The notes under the pieces are model-generated. The model was not told the DNA's origin. It worked only from the letters and a program-made list of their open reading frames with translations, and did not search any database. Positions 1 to 12,704 of a DNA stretch of 64,000 nt are shown in pieces. This DNA comes from Scleromitrula shiraiana (Eukaryota; Ascomycota; Leotiomycetes; Helotiales; Sclerotiniaceae). The DNA is taken from NCBI GenBank assembly GCA_028455995.1, contig JABELC010000005.1:2666001-2730000 (forward strand), in the 5' to 3' direction. The stretch's first letter is position 1; each line of letters starts with the position of its first letter. The translations under genes and the position numbers were made by a program.

Positions 1-2666
1 AGCTCGATTCATGACGAAATTGCAGACTTGATGGTTTCCAGGACGGCGGCTGAGACAAAACGAAATGTTGAGTTGAAGGATCTTTTGCGTGCTCGAGATG
101 TTCAAAAGGTTGCGGCTTCTTGGCAACAGATTCTTACACAATGGCAAGGCCGAAATGAGGCGATTGTCGAAATGACATTGAAGGTCATTGGCAAATGGGT
201 TTCCTGGATCGATATTTCCTTGATTGTGAATCAGGATACCTTGAATTTGTTGTTTCCTTTGATTGGACGAACAAACCCCAATGGTGGTGAGGATAAAGTT
301 AGAGATGCCGCTATACACGCCTTTACAGAGATTGTAGCAAAGAAGATGAAAGCTTCTGACAAGATAGGAATGATTCAGTTCTTAAACCTTGGCGAAGTGG
401 TCTCGCAGCTTATTGCCAGTCCTGCCTTACACGATTTGCGCAGCACATCTAACTATGATACTGATCTTGCGGAAGCTGTCGCAAAACTCGTTAACACTGT
501 TGTATCTGACATTGTTAAAGTGCTCGAAGATGCTCAAGCGCAAAATGAAACCAGAGCACAAGCAGAGCAATTATTGCAAATTTTCCTCCCACTACTACTT
601 CGATTCTTCTCTGATGAGTATGATGAAATATGCTCAACAGTCATACCATCTCTCACAGATCTCAACACCTTTTTACGCAAAGCACAACCCCTACCCCCCG
701 CATATTCAGCGATGCTTAGTCCTATACTCAATGCTATAATTCAGAAAATGAGATATGATGAAACCTCCTCGTGGGGTAGTGAAGATGACCAAACAGACGA
801 AGCGGAGTTCCAAGAGCTCCGAAAACGATTACACATTTTACAGAAAAGTATTGCTGCCATCGATGAAGCTCTTTACGTTGATGTTCTCAGTAATGTAGTT
901 GGCAATACGTTCCAAACACTTGATCAGCAAAACGGTCAGATGGATTGGCGTGATTTGGATCTAGCACTTCACGAGATGTATCTTTTCGGCGAGCTTACTC
1001 TTGTCAATGGTGGTTTATATGCCAAGAGCCAACCATCAGGGGTAGCAGCTGAACGTCTGATCGCCATGATGTCCAAAATGGTCGAGTCTGGTAAGCATAA
1101 ATTCATTCCTTTCTTTATAGAATTTACTAATAGTAACCAGGTATTGCGTCTTTCTCTCACCCTGCAATCCAACTTCAGTATATGGAGATTTGCGTTCGAT
1201 ACTGCTCTTTCTTTGAGAGTCAAACTAACTACATCCCTCGAGTTCTTGAACATTTTGTTACACTTGTGCATCATAGTCACCCTCGAGTGAGAGTTCGCTC
1301 GTGGTATCTCTTCCTTCGCTTCACGAAGCATTTGAGAGCCCATGTTGGCAATGTTGCGGAAACTGTGATCCAATCTATTGGCGATCTACTTCCCATTAAA
1401 GCAGAAGTCCCAAGAGAGGATGCTGACAATGATGATATGTCATCGGAAGATAATGAGCAAAATCCTGATGCCTTGTTTGATGGTCAGCTCTATCTTTACG
1501 AAACAATTGGATGTATCTCATCTACACATTCAACTCCAGTAGAGAAGCAAACTATGTATGTACGAACGATCATGGATCCTTTGTTCTCAGACATAGAACG
1601 GCATTTACAGCCAGCCAAATCAGGCGACGCGCAAGCTATTCTACAGATACACCACTTGATTATGGCTCTCGGAACATTGGCACATGGATTTTCTGACTCG
1701 ACCCCTGGAAATGCGTCAACGGCATCACAGGCACCCATCAAAGAGGTGACTGCCGAATTTAGTCGCGCAGCAGAGGCAATTCTAATTGCTCTTGAGACAT
1801 TGAAGTCTTCATTCGTAATTCGTACTGCAGCCAGATCATCATTTTCTAGGCTCATGGGTGTTATGGGGGTTGGTATGTTGCCATTGCTTCCACGATGGAT
1901 CGACGGGCTACTATCACAAAGCTCCTCCAAGGAAGAGATGGCCATGTTCTTACGATTACTGGATCAAGTGGTCTTTGGGTTTAAGAAGGACATCTATGAA
2001 GTTTTAGACTCACTGCTTACACCCCTATTCCAGAGAGTATTTTCTACTTTGGCGGAACCGGCTACTGGCACAGATGACGATATTCAACTCGGTGAACTAC
2101 GGAAAGAATATCTTACTTTCGTACAGGTCATCCTGAACAATGAGCTTAGTTCTGTTCTTGTCAGTGAATCAAACCAAGCATTCTTCGACACTCTTGTTCT
2201 TTCCGTTACAACATTAGCCAAAACCATCACTAGCAGCACTGGTGCTCTTGCAGCCAGTCGCTTAGCTTTCTCTATCATGGCAAAAATGGCTGATCTCTGG
2301 GGTGGACCCAACATTGCCTCCGTAGGCACTCAATCTGTCACCACTTCCCTAGCCCCACAACCCACGTTCCCTGGTTTTGACACTTTCTTAATCGAACGAT
2401 TCCACCCTGTCTGCTGGGAAGTCTTACGCGAATCGGGTTTCAGACCTGGTGTGGATGCGCAGGCTAAAACGGTATTGAATGAGATCGCCGGGTTGGAACA
2501 AACCATTTATATGAAGACTGGTAATATGTTTATAGAGCATTTACAGGGGAGCTTCTTCCCAAGTATGGGGGTTGATGGATCGGGATTCATTAAGGCGATG
2601 GTGGGAAATGCGGATAGGAAGGGATTAGCGGGGTTCTTGTTGGGGTGGTTGAAGGGGAGGGGTTAG
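1..2666 (+). CDS. LOS1: Exportin-T (tRNA exportin), 5'-truncated by window edge
   Basis: Karyopherin-beta that carries mature, end-processed tRNA from nucleus to cytoplasm with Ran-GTP. The frame is already open at base 1, so the N-terminal, Ran-binding part lies upstream; 871 residues are visible and fungal exportin-T proteins are roughly 1,000. One intron is clear: donor GTAAGC at 1091, branch TTACTAAT, acceptor ending at 1140. Joining exons 1-1090 and 1141-2666 keeps phase and gives the family-like stretch FSHPAIQLQYMEICVRYCSF followed by NYIPRVLEHFV. The rest is alpha-helical HEAT-type sequence with an acidic loop (EDADNDDMSSEDNEQ) near the middle, as in Los1/XPOT. The stop is TAG at 2664. 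The family call rests on overall sequence resemblance. A general importin-beta paralogue is less likely because the FSHPAIQLQYME block is characteristic of exportin-T. Confidence 0.9.
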
Positions 2667-5467
2667 TGGTTGGTAGGTGGTGGGAATTTTCGGATTAAAG
2701 GGGTATAGTTCGTTGTGTGGTGACGTTTGAAATTTGGTGCGATGGATGGACATATCATGGATCGAATGAATCGATGGGATCGGTTATGACGATAGATAAG
2801 TGGATGGATGGATGGATGGATGGATGAATGGGAGTGAGATATTGGAGAAAGTTGGGGTGAAGTGGAGAAGGAGGAGGTTGGGAAAGACTGGGGATGGGGA
2901 TGGGGCAGGGAAGGAGCGGAGTGGAGGGGGGGTGGAGTGGAGGTCTTTGCTATGCATTTTCGAAAGGAAAGGAAAGGAAGGCAGGCAGGCAGGCAGGCAG
3001 GCAGGCAAGGCAGGCGTTGGATGGTGCCTCGGTGGTTTTCAAAATAAAAAGCAAGATAAATTATACCACCATGAATGAAATGTATTTGCGATATTTTTTG
3101 TGGATTTTTTACCCCCTGTTTTTTTCTTCTTTTTTTTTAGAGAGATGACGATCTAGGTCTTTTCAATCAATTTATATCCTAGTTTTGTGCAGATGTAAGA
3201 TTACCTACGGGTTTTCGTATGTTTGGTTTGAGATGTATGCATGCTGGTGTAGATGTAGTATCATCGTATGGTATGGTATCGTATGCATTCCATCATTACA
3301 CATATAATATGCAGTTGATCAGAGATTGATATCAATCAATGTTCAGGTAAGTGTTGATATTCATCATAAGATTCTCTAGTATCATTTAATCTCGAGTTGA
3401 TATTTCTAACTAATGATCCTTCGTAAAGTTCTCGCAAATCTCCGCAGATGATTGAGAGTTAAATTCAAGTTGCTACTTGGTAAGGTTATTGCTTGTATTG
3501 GGTAGCTAGATGACGGATGCTACCGCACGACCTTCGCATAGGTCGTCAAACTCTATAAAACACTTTCGAATGGAACACTCCGTGTCGATAGGTTGGAAGT
3601 TAGTTGTTCGATAGAAAGATGTGGTATGCCACATATGTTGAGAGTTATCTCTCATGTCGATTCGTAACCTGGAATGGCGACAGGCATGACAAACCTCAAA
3701 TAGCTTCTCGATGGTCAAGCTTTGAATACCTTGCGCAATTGGGACCACCGTCGGGATGTATTGTCTGGCCCTCTGGTATCGCTTTCATGCGCCGATCGTT
3801 ACAATCGGGGCTGCCCAGCTAAGCAACTCGATGAGATTTTTTCTCCTAACTATTTCTTTGCATTATACATGCTTGGCGTGTCTTCGACTTGATAACTGGC
3901 TGGCATCTCGAGAGAAAATGTTCGAGGCTTTGTACCTTCTTATATTTACTGCTCACGTCGATATTTTGTGAGATGTGGTATAGCGAGAATGCTTCACAGC
4001 CGGCGTCTGTCTCAATGACCATGTTCCGAGATTTGAAAATGCGCCTCTGTATTCGTCGGCCTTGGTATAATAATAGTTTGCGAATCCTGCTGTGTGTCTG
4101 ACTCTGGCTGTCTTGAGATCGCGATAGTGGGTGAAAAGGACCTATATAGCCAACTTGGATCAAACAATATCCCCTGTAGCATCACATCATTACCATGACC
4201 GTTGATGTGGCTTCCTCAATGTTTTTTTTCTTGCAAATCCCTCCATCATGCTCCATGCGTAATGCCGTTCTTGTTTCTAAGATCAAGTGACCTACTATGT
4301 TTCCACCTTACCACAAACATCGCAAAACATCATCATTATCATCACCATCACCACAAAATAATCTTTCATCCTTCTCCTCATATTCTTCTCTCCCTAAGTT
4401 TTTCTCGCCATAAATGCCATGAATTGAACCCCCATCTTTCATCTATTCCTCCTATTCTTCTCCTTATAAAGTTTTCTCGCCACTAACATCATAGGTTAAA
4501 CCTCTATCCTTTCCGCCATGAACTCTACAGAGTAAATTCTCAAATTCCACAAGTTAAATCTCTGTCCTTTCTGCCATAAACTCCACAGAGAAACTTGGAT
4601 CTGTAACTTCAGGAAAAGAATTAGCTCCGAAAGTTGCCCGAACACCATAAATTAAAACACCGGCCTTCCTACCACAAACTCTTCAAGAAAATATCCAAAA
4701 CACCATGAACTAAACCACTCTCATTTCTGCCATAGACGCACTAGAGTACGAACTTCCCAAACACTATAAATTAAACCCCTGCCTTTCTGCTACAAACTCC
4801 CTAAACATCCTTTGTCGTTACTTCATTCAAACACTTGTTTGTTTAACGCTGAAATCGATTCATGATATCCTCAGCTCCTTCTTAATGCTCATGTAATCAA
4901 ACACTGAAGTTCTTAGTTTACTATCAATGATTGAAAGAAACCCACCAATAGCATACATTACTGATATGCTCACTGCTCCTTTCCTCAAAACATTGTAATC
5001 CAGAACTATTCGGAGCAGGTATTCATGGGTCACAATATACTTGTGAGCTTTTTGATAAGTTTTTGAGTGTATAGATATTCAGATACCTTAGAAGCTGGTT
5101 TGCTTTGAATGTTTGTAGGTGATATAGATATTGTAATATTGAATACATACCTATTGATTGTATGTAAATTGAATAGCCAATCAGAATCTTAATAGCTCGA
5201 ACTAAGAGGAGAGGTCATTGGATTGGAGCTTTGAATATCCATCGTTCAACAGAAATCCTTTGTAATTTCACAATTCTACATCAAGTCTTGTTCTCTTCAC
5301 ATAAATGCACACGAGCTACTGTATATGATCTATTTCTGACTGGCCTAGTGATGTTATCAATTCGGTCACATAGGCAGATCATCATGGAATATTAAGTAAG
5401 TCTTAATATAGAATAATTTTTACAAACAAGGGTATTCTACCTCCTCAACGCCATATCATTTCGCTTT
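2667..5467. other. Intergenic, 2.8 kb, with microsatellites and a degenerate tandem repeat
   Basis: This lies between the convergent 3' ends of LOS1 and SEA4. It holds a (GGAT)n microsatellite near 2801-2830, a (GGCA)n run near 2980-3010 and a degenerate tandem repeat at 4487-4805 (separate entry). The stretch 3500-4165 has more balanced composition and several open frames of 70-105 codons on both strands. None shows a recognisable domain or a consistent exon model, so it may be a decayed gene or non-coding sequence. Confidence 0.5.
4419..4805. repeat. Degenerate tandem repeat, about six copies
   Basis: A roughly 45-base module recurs from near 4419, 4487, 4545, 4643, 4701 and 4762. Each copy reads CACCATAAATTAAAC, then a pyrimidine-rich CCTGTCCTTTCTGCC core, then AYAAACTCYACAGAG. 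Spacing between starts is about 52-59 bases, except for one interval near 100 that looks like a lost or badly eroded copy. Copies differ by scattered substitutions. No frame stays open through it, so it is probably a non-coding satellite-like array. Confidence 0.6.
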
Positions 5468-8400
5468 TCACGCTAAACCCGAATTCGCTCTGAAATTGCA
5501 CTGACACTTACATTCAGCCACCGGACACTCCACATGTCTATCAAACCATTGGATTGCATGATCCATATGATTAGCATGTTTGCATTTCATGCAAAACGTT
5601 AACTGGTTACCCATGCGCTTGACGACTGGATCCGTCGACAACCCCGGACGATCCGATCTCGGCGCACCACAAATCTCCAGGCAGATGGCACATCTAGGAA
5701 GATGTGCACCACAGCGGGGGCAACAGAGACCAGCGTTAATGCCGCTCGCCATGAGTGGATTACGCTCATCCGCTGTGGTGTTGGAGGGGCCTGCCGAAGA
5801 ATTGGGTGGGACAGGATTTGGGCCACCGGTGGCGTTTGGACGGTCGTTGGCGGAACGAGTTTCACAGTAAAGACAGCGGACGGTGACTTGACGAATGGGG
5901 GGTTTGATAGCAGGGACACCATCTCGAGCGCGTGATTTCTTGGCGGAACCTTGATCGAAGCGGACGCGTTGAATAAATTGTTGGTGGCGGTTGAGATAGG
6001 CTCTGTATTCCTCGCGCCATGCATCACAGCGGTGGTCTGAGATGTAGCGAGGCCAGCAGAAAGAGATTATTAGAACAGCAGTTTGATAATCAAAGAATTT
6101 CTCAATATACTTTGCAAGAATGTCAACCATATCATCTGTGATGCCTGCAAGTACAATACCCTCAATATCTCCAAATTTGATAGCTTTCTCTAGTTCCTTA
6201 TTAAGCCATTTTGTAAGTCGATCATCATCAAGATATCGAAGAGCTACTCCGACACGATCTCTCAACGGTAGAGATGCTTCATTAGCGATGACACTCCAGT
6301 CTCGAGTTGTAACGTAACCAAATATAGCTCGCAGATAAGGATCTCCAGACATTTGAGCATGGCCTTTAAGTGTTTTACTCCAATTAGAGAGATCAATATT
6401 GGGTCCACTCTTGTAAGTAATGTCAAGTGCTACAGCAACAAAGACCAATTCTTCATTACCACGCTTTAAGATGTCGACTGCAAGTTGAGGTTCTCCTTCG
6501 AAAAGGGCTCGCGCGGCAGCTTTAGTATATTCGCCCTTGACTTCAAGAGATGCGAGGTATCCCTTTAAATCCGCCGATGGCTTTGCAAAACTACAAAGTG
6601 CAAGGCATAATTGTCGGTGTTGCGGCTTCTTCGTTGGGACGCCATTGTATTCTTCATAGCCAGCACGTCGATTAATAGCTCCTAAGAGGCCATCCCACTG
6701 TGTTCCATCAGGAATCACTGTGGTATCAATTAACCTGGAGGCTTTACTGCCAAGATTATGATGCCAGAGTGCATGAACGCCTAGATAGCTAAGGTCGAGA
6801 TGAGAGGATACCATACCGTCATCCTTCGCCGCCTTTTCGGCAACTGAAATCCAATCCCACACGCTAACAAGCCATGGATCATCTTCCACCAGATTTTTGT
6901 TGATGTTACAATCAAATAAGTAACCTCCAAGGACACGGCGAATAAATAAGTGATCAATTAAAAAAGCTTCGGCTTTCGAAGATGCCACGGTGAAATGGCG
7001 TGAGCGTTCATGCATCTCTCTGCTAGAATAGATTTCCGATGATGAACCCTCATTGTGAGCCTTCAGATTCATATTGGACATTTCGTTGCTTAAAGAGGAG
7101 TCCTCTCTTCCTGCAAAGATTTCTTGGATGGGATCATTAATTATTGAGAGTTGTTTTTTAATAGCTTCTGCAAACGTCGACTTTGTGTATGCAGCCCTAG
7201 TAGGCTGCGTGCCAGGCGCTATGGATTTCGATACATCTGCTGCTGTCATATCTCGACGCTCGAGAGCTTTGCTGACTGCAGACGATAATGATTCTTGTAC
7301 GTGTGGTGCGGTATATTTGCCAGGTCCAAATATAGGAACATCCGATTTGAGTTTATCTGCGTAAAGAGGTCCAAGGTTAAGTGCACGCTCAGCGGAATCC
7401 TCGAACTCCATTAATGTGTGATACGGAATCTTATCATGATTGTGGGGTGGTTGCCATGAAACAAAGTCCATCATGCGACCAGTAGTAGAAGATGGTGTTT
7501 GCATGATTTCGAACGAACCATTAGCTCTTAGGGCTACAACACGAGCTTGCAGGTCTGTAGTTCCAAGTGTCAACCAGTCAAACGAAACGATCCTATCTTC
7601 CTGCTTTCGTCCATAATTGGGATCAAAATATGGATATTCAAGATCAAATGACTTCGTTACTTGAAGAAGCTCAGGACTTTCGTTCACATCATTTTCTGAA
7701 CCAGGGTCATAGTACTCCTTGTTAGTCTTCAAGACCTGGAGCTGACCTGCATTGGAAAGAACGCCCAATGTTCCACGCTGCTCCCGACAATAGCGGAGTG
7801 ATTTGATATATGTGCCTTGTTTGTCAGTTGAAATTACTTTCTTCAGTTGCAGGGCAGCTCCCCAGGCATATCCTTCATGGTCGTGTGTTTCAAGATACAT
7901 CGGCGACGCCATGGCACGCGTGCTTGCACGGCGGTCCCACACGGTCAATCCAGGTTGATCTAAGGAAGATGATGCAAAATAATTTGGATCTGAATAATCT
8001 ATAGCTACATTATTGTTACACTTTGTTGTGAACGTGGTGACAGCACCATTAGGATCTAATTTGAATCACGTTAATGCATGCTAAAGTTAAACAGTGTCGC
8101 AAGAGCATACCTCGAAGATCATGAATTCTAACACAAGTATTTTTGATACCGATAGCAAGAGTTTGGGGTTGATCTTCAAAAAATTTAATACTTGTAACCT
8201 GCACAGTATCAGTGATGTTCAAGCAGGATCTTAATTCAAACAACAAGATAAGGCTGAATACAGATGAAAGACAGAATTTTAAGAATAATGAAAAGCTCCT
8301 CTTTAATGTACTTACAGAAGCAGATTCGAACTTTCTCGGCTCAACTACATTATTGGGCACTTTCCATCCTGGCTGAGAGGGATCCCAACCGGTAAGGCGA

Positions 8401-8798
8401 TTATTGATATCCCAAATTTGAAGAGAGCCATCGTTACGAACTCTTTCAAGACCAATGGCAAGGAGTCCTGTGCTGTTGAAAGCAACGGCTTGACAAGCTC
8501 TTGGTTGTTTTATTGTAAGCGACAAGACATCGTTAGAGTTATCGTCAACTCGCAATAGTTGGAGCTCGCCACTAGAAGTACCAACGGCTACCAAACCATC
8601 GACTCTTGGCGACCAATCGAAAGTATTCAAAGAAGGGATGTCAACGTATTTAGATAGGGGCTCATATTCAAAGGTTCCTGGCTGTGCTCGTCCCTTGGCT
8701 TCGTAGAGCTGAAGAATTCGATAACTCAAGTTGAAGGCAAGAAACTGTGGGCGAGCTGCATTTGGCGACCATCTAATGATCCCTTCGGTCCTATCCAT
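5468..8798 (-). CDS. SEA4: SEA complex subunit Sea4 / Mio (WD40 plus C-terminal RING-like domain)
   Basis: Subunit of SEACAT (GATOR2 in animals), which acts at the vacuole/lysosome upstream of the Rag GTPases and TORC1. Exons run 8798-8316, 8198-8111 and 8055-5468 on the minus strand, with introns of 117 and 55 bp. Phases fit and give 1,052 residues, close to yeast Sea4. The N-terminus holds WD40 blades (DWSPRVDGLVAVGTSSGELQ, LLAIGLERVRNDGSLQIWD, VRIHDLRDPNGAVTTF). The C-terminus has the family's Cys/His-rich zinc module: CLYCET, then CCPRCGAHLPRCAICLEICG, then FCMKCKHANHMDHAIQWF and CPVAECKCQC. The start chosen is MDRTEGIIRWSP at 8798; an in-frame ATG-like codon at 8846 would add 16 residues. 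The gene is divergent from EFG1 across a 2.6-kb spacer. Confidence 0.93.
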
Positions 8799-9868
8799 CT
8801 TTGTAGGCGAGTAAATATGATGAGACTCGTGTTGGAGAAATAACAAATCAAATGCTCCCGGTTAATATTGATTTGACCTAGTCCAAAGTTCCTAGCTCAT
8901 GTTTCTAATTATTGATATCAGAAATTATTATGCCAATTTTCCCTTGAAGATCTATTGAAAGATTTTATTTCATCGGAACAATTCGAAATTCTTTGGTACT
9001 TGGTCCCCAAGAAGATGGTAGGAAAAACTCTTAAAAGGACTTGTGAACTTGTGCTATCATTGAAATTTCCAAAGGTTGTTGAAATACGGATATTTAAAGC
9101 TCCGATCCGATGTTCGAAGACTGTTCTACAGTAGATAGATCAATTTATGAATGCATATCCAGAATATAAATATTTTATAAACGTTGTATTTCGTATAGAT
9201 AATAATCAAACATTATTCGAACCAATTAGGTCTAGAATATTTATACAAAATATTTATATAAAATATAGATATATTAATGTTAAGTATATATAAATGTATG
9301 CCAATTGAAAGGACATTCGGAATCGCCTCTAAGAACTACCTACCTACCTAGTAGGTAGGTACATAACAACTCCTGAGCGAAGTTCTAATCCGATGGCGGG
9401 CGTATTAATTTGCTCACAACATAGTATATGTTTTAGTTGTTTGTCTTGGAATTTCTATCAAGATAGGGTTGGGAATTGAGATGATGGGTATATGACAGAA
9501 CGCCAAAATTATCATTTGACAAACATGAGTAGAGTTGATCATTGCGCAAAATGCGGGGTCAGTACCCTTCTAAACTGAAGGGAGGAAGCGTTTCATGAGA
9601 GCTGATGTGTATACTTTGGTCAGGTGTTGCACTCGTCATTGACATGATTCATACAAGCTCACTTGGCTTAGGGCAACACACTCGCACTCAAGAATATCTG
9701 CATGATAGACAAGATCACATCCTCCTTGAGTATATACATATACGCAGATATAAACACAGAACAAACTCTTTAATACATAAACTCGAATAATTCAATTATC
9801 AAATCCTTTATTCATTTATACCATTGTTCTATTTTTAATATGGACAATTCAACCACCAATCGCCAATC

Positions 9869-10108
9869 ATGAATCCACGTTCGACTGCATTTAGAATTCA
9901 TGGATATTTTTTCTTTTGGGGAGTTGAACTCTTCAATACTACAAGATTTCAAAACCCCATATCTAATGCAATTGATATGCGCGGACATGGGCGTTCGTCT
10001 GCCAGATTCTGTATTGGTCTTATACGATCGAAGATAGATGAACGAGAGGCACGAGAAGAACGTCGGAGATGCGAGAAATTTGCTAAATCGTATGCAAAGG
10101 AAGAATGA
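9869..10108 (+). CDS. Possible small hypothetical protein, 79 aa
   Basis: This is a single uninterrupted frame from the ATG at 9869 to the TGA at 10106-10108. The C-terminal third is strongly charged (ERRRCEKFAKSYAKEE) and could form a helix. The N-terminal half has a short aromatic stretch (GYFFFWGVELF). No domain is recognised, the surrounding sequence is AT-rich intergenic DNA, and the frame could be open by chance. Confidence 0.2.
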   Translation: MNPRSTAFRIHGYFFFWGVELFNTTRFQNPISNAIDMRGHGRSSARFCIGLIRSKIDEREAREERRRCEKFAKSYAKEE

Positions 10109-10914
10109 GGATAGTATGTCTTGAATTGCCAGTGAAAAATGTCTTCAATCACTAGCTTATCTACTAGAACTTGATCGCGGCGTTGCAGGTGTAGGGAGGG
10201 AGGCTCTTCGTAGACATACTCAACGACTAATTCATAATCAATAATAAATCTATATTCTCAAAGTCTCTAAACAATTTGAATATGGCAAAAAAAAATCGTT
10301 AAAAATCAAAGATTATTAATATTTAATTATTTCAATGATTTGTTTTTGTGATTAATTTAATATTTAAAGGCAGAATACATTATGTCAAGATTGCCCACTT
10401 ATTAATTTTCCTACGAAGAGGGAGGTGTTACGGAGGCTTTCATTGTTATTTTCCATCTTCAAAGTTTAATAAAACTAAAGGACAATAATAAATATTATTG
10501 AAAATACTTACTATGTATTATGTATTATGTATTATGTAGTATGTAGTATTTCATAGATGAGTGAACGCTTGAACGGGTATTATAATAAATGTAGTTTGAA
10601 TTTCTGTTTAAAACATAAATATTGAAATCGCTTTTCAAAATAAATCCAATTAAACATTCAATTAAACATCCAATGAAAACATTTAGATCAAGATATATAG
10701 AAGTTATATATCAATTGAATGAACATTCAGAACTGCAACAACTCGCACTTTAGTCACTTTCAGTGCTATATTTTCTTTCTTCTACCGCAAATACCTTTTC
10801 TACCATCATCCAGCTTCTACTCTTTCGGCTGACAGTCTGTTGCTTCAACTAAAAGTTGAAGGCTATGACTTAAGAAAAGAAGACTTACAGCTGAGCTAAT
10901 TGGGTCCCTAATGT

Positions 10915-11110
10915 CTGTTTGAAAGGGGAACATTTGAAAATATGGTGAGCAAACATTACTTCAATCTCTGCTTTAAATACAGATATTTAAATGTTTCCAA
11001 TCAAAATATATTTTGAACCTTCGTTTTGAATACAGACATTCAAATGTTTTTAAAGTAAATTTATTTTGTACGCTTTTTTTAAACACCGCGACAGACATTC
11101 AGATGAACTC
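10915..11110. repeat. Degenerate ~53-bp tandem repeat
   Basis: A unit beginning near 10915, 10967, 11020 and about 11072 shows the pattern YTGNTTTGAATACAGA, then CATTCAAATG, then a T/A-rich tail ending TATTTTGWAC. Copies two and three match best (CTTTAAATACAGATATTTAAATG against TTTTGAATACAGACATTCAAATG, shown here split: first 20 bases only are needed to see it). The first and last copies are more eroded. It lies in the presumed 5' region of EFG1. Confidence 0.45.
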
Positions 11111-11418
11111 ATCCCAAGTTTGTTTTGAATAACTGTATTCAATATAATCATTGTGAATATTGAGATGAAATATATGTTTGATTGTATGTAAACTGAATGG
11201 ATATTCAGAATTTCAGCAGCTTGAGCTGTTGAGATTGATAACGGAACGGATATTTATAGATCCGGACACGAAGTGGAGATGGAGGAAAGAAATATTTTGA
11301 AAAGGTCCAAGATTTACAAGGTTAACGAGGTTGACAAGGCTGAATTAACTACAATAATTTGACGAAAACTTCACAATTCATCCAGTATCTTCAATTTCTC
11401 TCACACTTACAGACAAGC

Positions 11419-12368
11419 ATGCCGGCAAAACGAAAGTTAGATTCTTCAGAAGAAGTTGTACATCCATCTCGACAAGGCCATGTCTATGGAAACGAACAAC
11501 ATAAGCCAGCAAAAAAACGCAAATCGGAACCAGCATTCAACAAAAAACAAGTACATGTTTCCAGCGTTAATACTATAAAGAAGAAGATTAGAGATGTATC
11601 GAGAAAGCTTGAGAGATCACAGGATCTTCCAGCAAATGTGCGCATAGAAGATGAACGAGCCCTTGCTGCATATCAACAGGAATTGGCGGGAGCAGAAGCA
11701 GAGAAGGTTAGACAAAAGATGATCAAGAAATATCATATGGTTAGATTCTTTGGTATGCTGAGTTCACAATCTATTTTCTATGTGTGATACTTACGGAATT
11801 GTTCTACTCAGAGCGTCAAAAAGCCACCAGGCAGTTAAAGAAACTTCGCAAACGACTTCTAGAAACTCAGTCCACAGAAGAGGTGGAGCAATTGAAGAAA
11901 GAGATGCATATAGTAGAGGTCGATCTCAACTACACTCAATACCATCCCCTCAGCGAAACGTACATCAGTCTATATCCGCCCAAAAACTCCGAGGATGATT
12001 CCCAGCAAGAAGAGAAGCCCAAACCTCCAATGTGGAAAGAGGTTGAGAAATGTATGGAGGAAGGAACTCTTGATCAGTTACGGAACAGGAAATCTACTAT
12101 GGTACTTCCTACAAGACCTGTCAAACTACCGGAAAGAAAACCTGTACAATCAAAACCCAAGGAGGAGGCTCCAACAATTGATACAACTGGCATGAATCGA
12201 CGCCAGAGAAGAAGTCAGCGCGGTCTCAAGGATCCAAAGATTGCGAAGATTGCGAAGAACAAATCTACAGGGTTTTCTAAGAACCAAGCATTTGGGGCTT
12301 CTGAAGGAGCACGAGCTGACGAGGCTCAAGATGGGAATGAGAGTGATGGAGGTTTCTTTGAGGAGTAA
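11419..12368 (+). CDS. EFG1: rRNA-processing protein Efg1
   Basis: Nucleolar factor needed for early pre-rRNA cleavages in 18S rRNA maturation. There are two exons, 11419-11752 and 11812-12368, separated by a 59-bp intron (donor GTATGC, acceptor TACTCAG). The result is 296 residues. The protein is highly charged and mostly coiled coil: KKKIRDVSRKLERSQDLPAN opens the conserved core, followed by KYHMVRFFERQKATRQLKKL and then DLNYTQYHPLSETYISLYP, both Efg1 hallmarks. The tail is basic with an acidic end (DGNESDGGFFEE). The start is MPAKRKLDSSEE; the frame is open for 20 codons upstream but lacks another ATG. It is transcribed in the same direction as the next gene, 336 bp downstream. Confidence 0.92.
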
Positions 12369-12704
12369 TGGCAAAATATCATGTGGAGTCTGGCTTATAA
12401 TTATCGATACCCGTTTGTCAAACATAATCGAGTGACAAAGAAGAGCATATCAATGCAACTGTCTGTCTTGTAAAAATTTATTGATATCCAGTCATTCATT
12501 TTGTGAATGGCCTTGCGAACCCTTGTATCTGTTGGTTGCCGAATTTCGGAGACCTCCACGTTGCTGCCACCTCTCCCACCTTGATCACAACAACCATTAC
12601 CTTTCATCGCACAACAAAACCGATTTGCTCCTGAACAGCTTTCCTCGTTCCTATTGTTTTGTATAATTGTTAGCAAACTATAAATCAGACGTTCTGTAAT
12701 TAAT
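12369..12704. other. Short intergenic between EFG1 and dsRBD gene
   Basis: This 336-bp spacer should carry the EFG1 3' end and the promoter of the following gene. No repeat or further gene is visible. The short frames seen on either strand are not supported by any motif. Confidence 0.5.

Larger units (their letters stand above)
8799..11418. other. Intergenic between divergent SEA4 and EFG1, repeat-rich
   Basis: This AT-rich spacer probably holds both promoters. Near 9341-9361 is a perfect inverted repeat, TACCTACCTA-G-TAGGTAGGTA. A TATGTAT-type microsatellite lies near 10512-10548. Several copies of a dispersed motif (TGTATGYNAAYTGAA...ATTCRGAAT) and a 53-base degenerate tandem repeat at 10915-11110 are described separately. 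A 79-codon frame at 9869-10108 (+) begins ATGAATCCACG and ends in a charged helix-like tail (KIDEREAREERRRCEKFAK). It could be a small gene, but nothing else supports it. Confidence 0.5.

Noticed and set aside
3506..4163. Several 70-105-codon frames on both strands
   Set aside because: No domain, no consistent exon chain and no favourable start; possibly a decayed gene, but unsupported.
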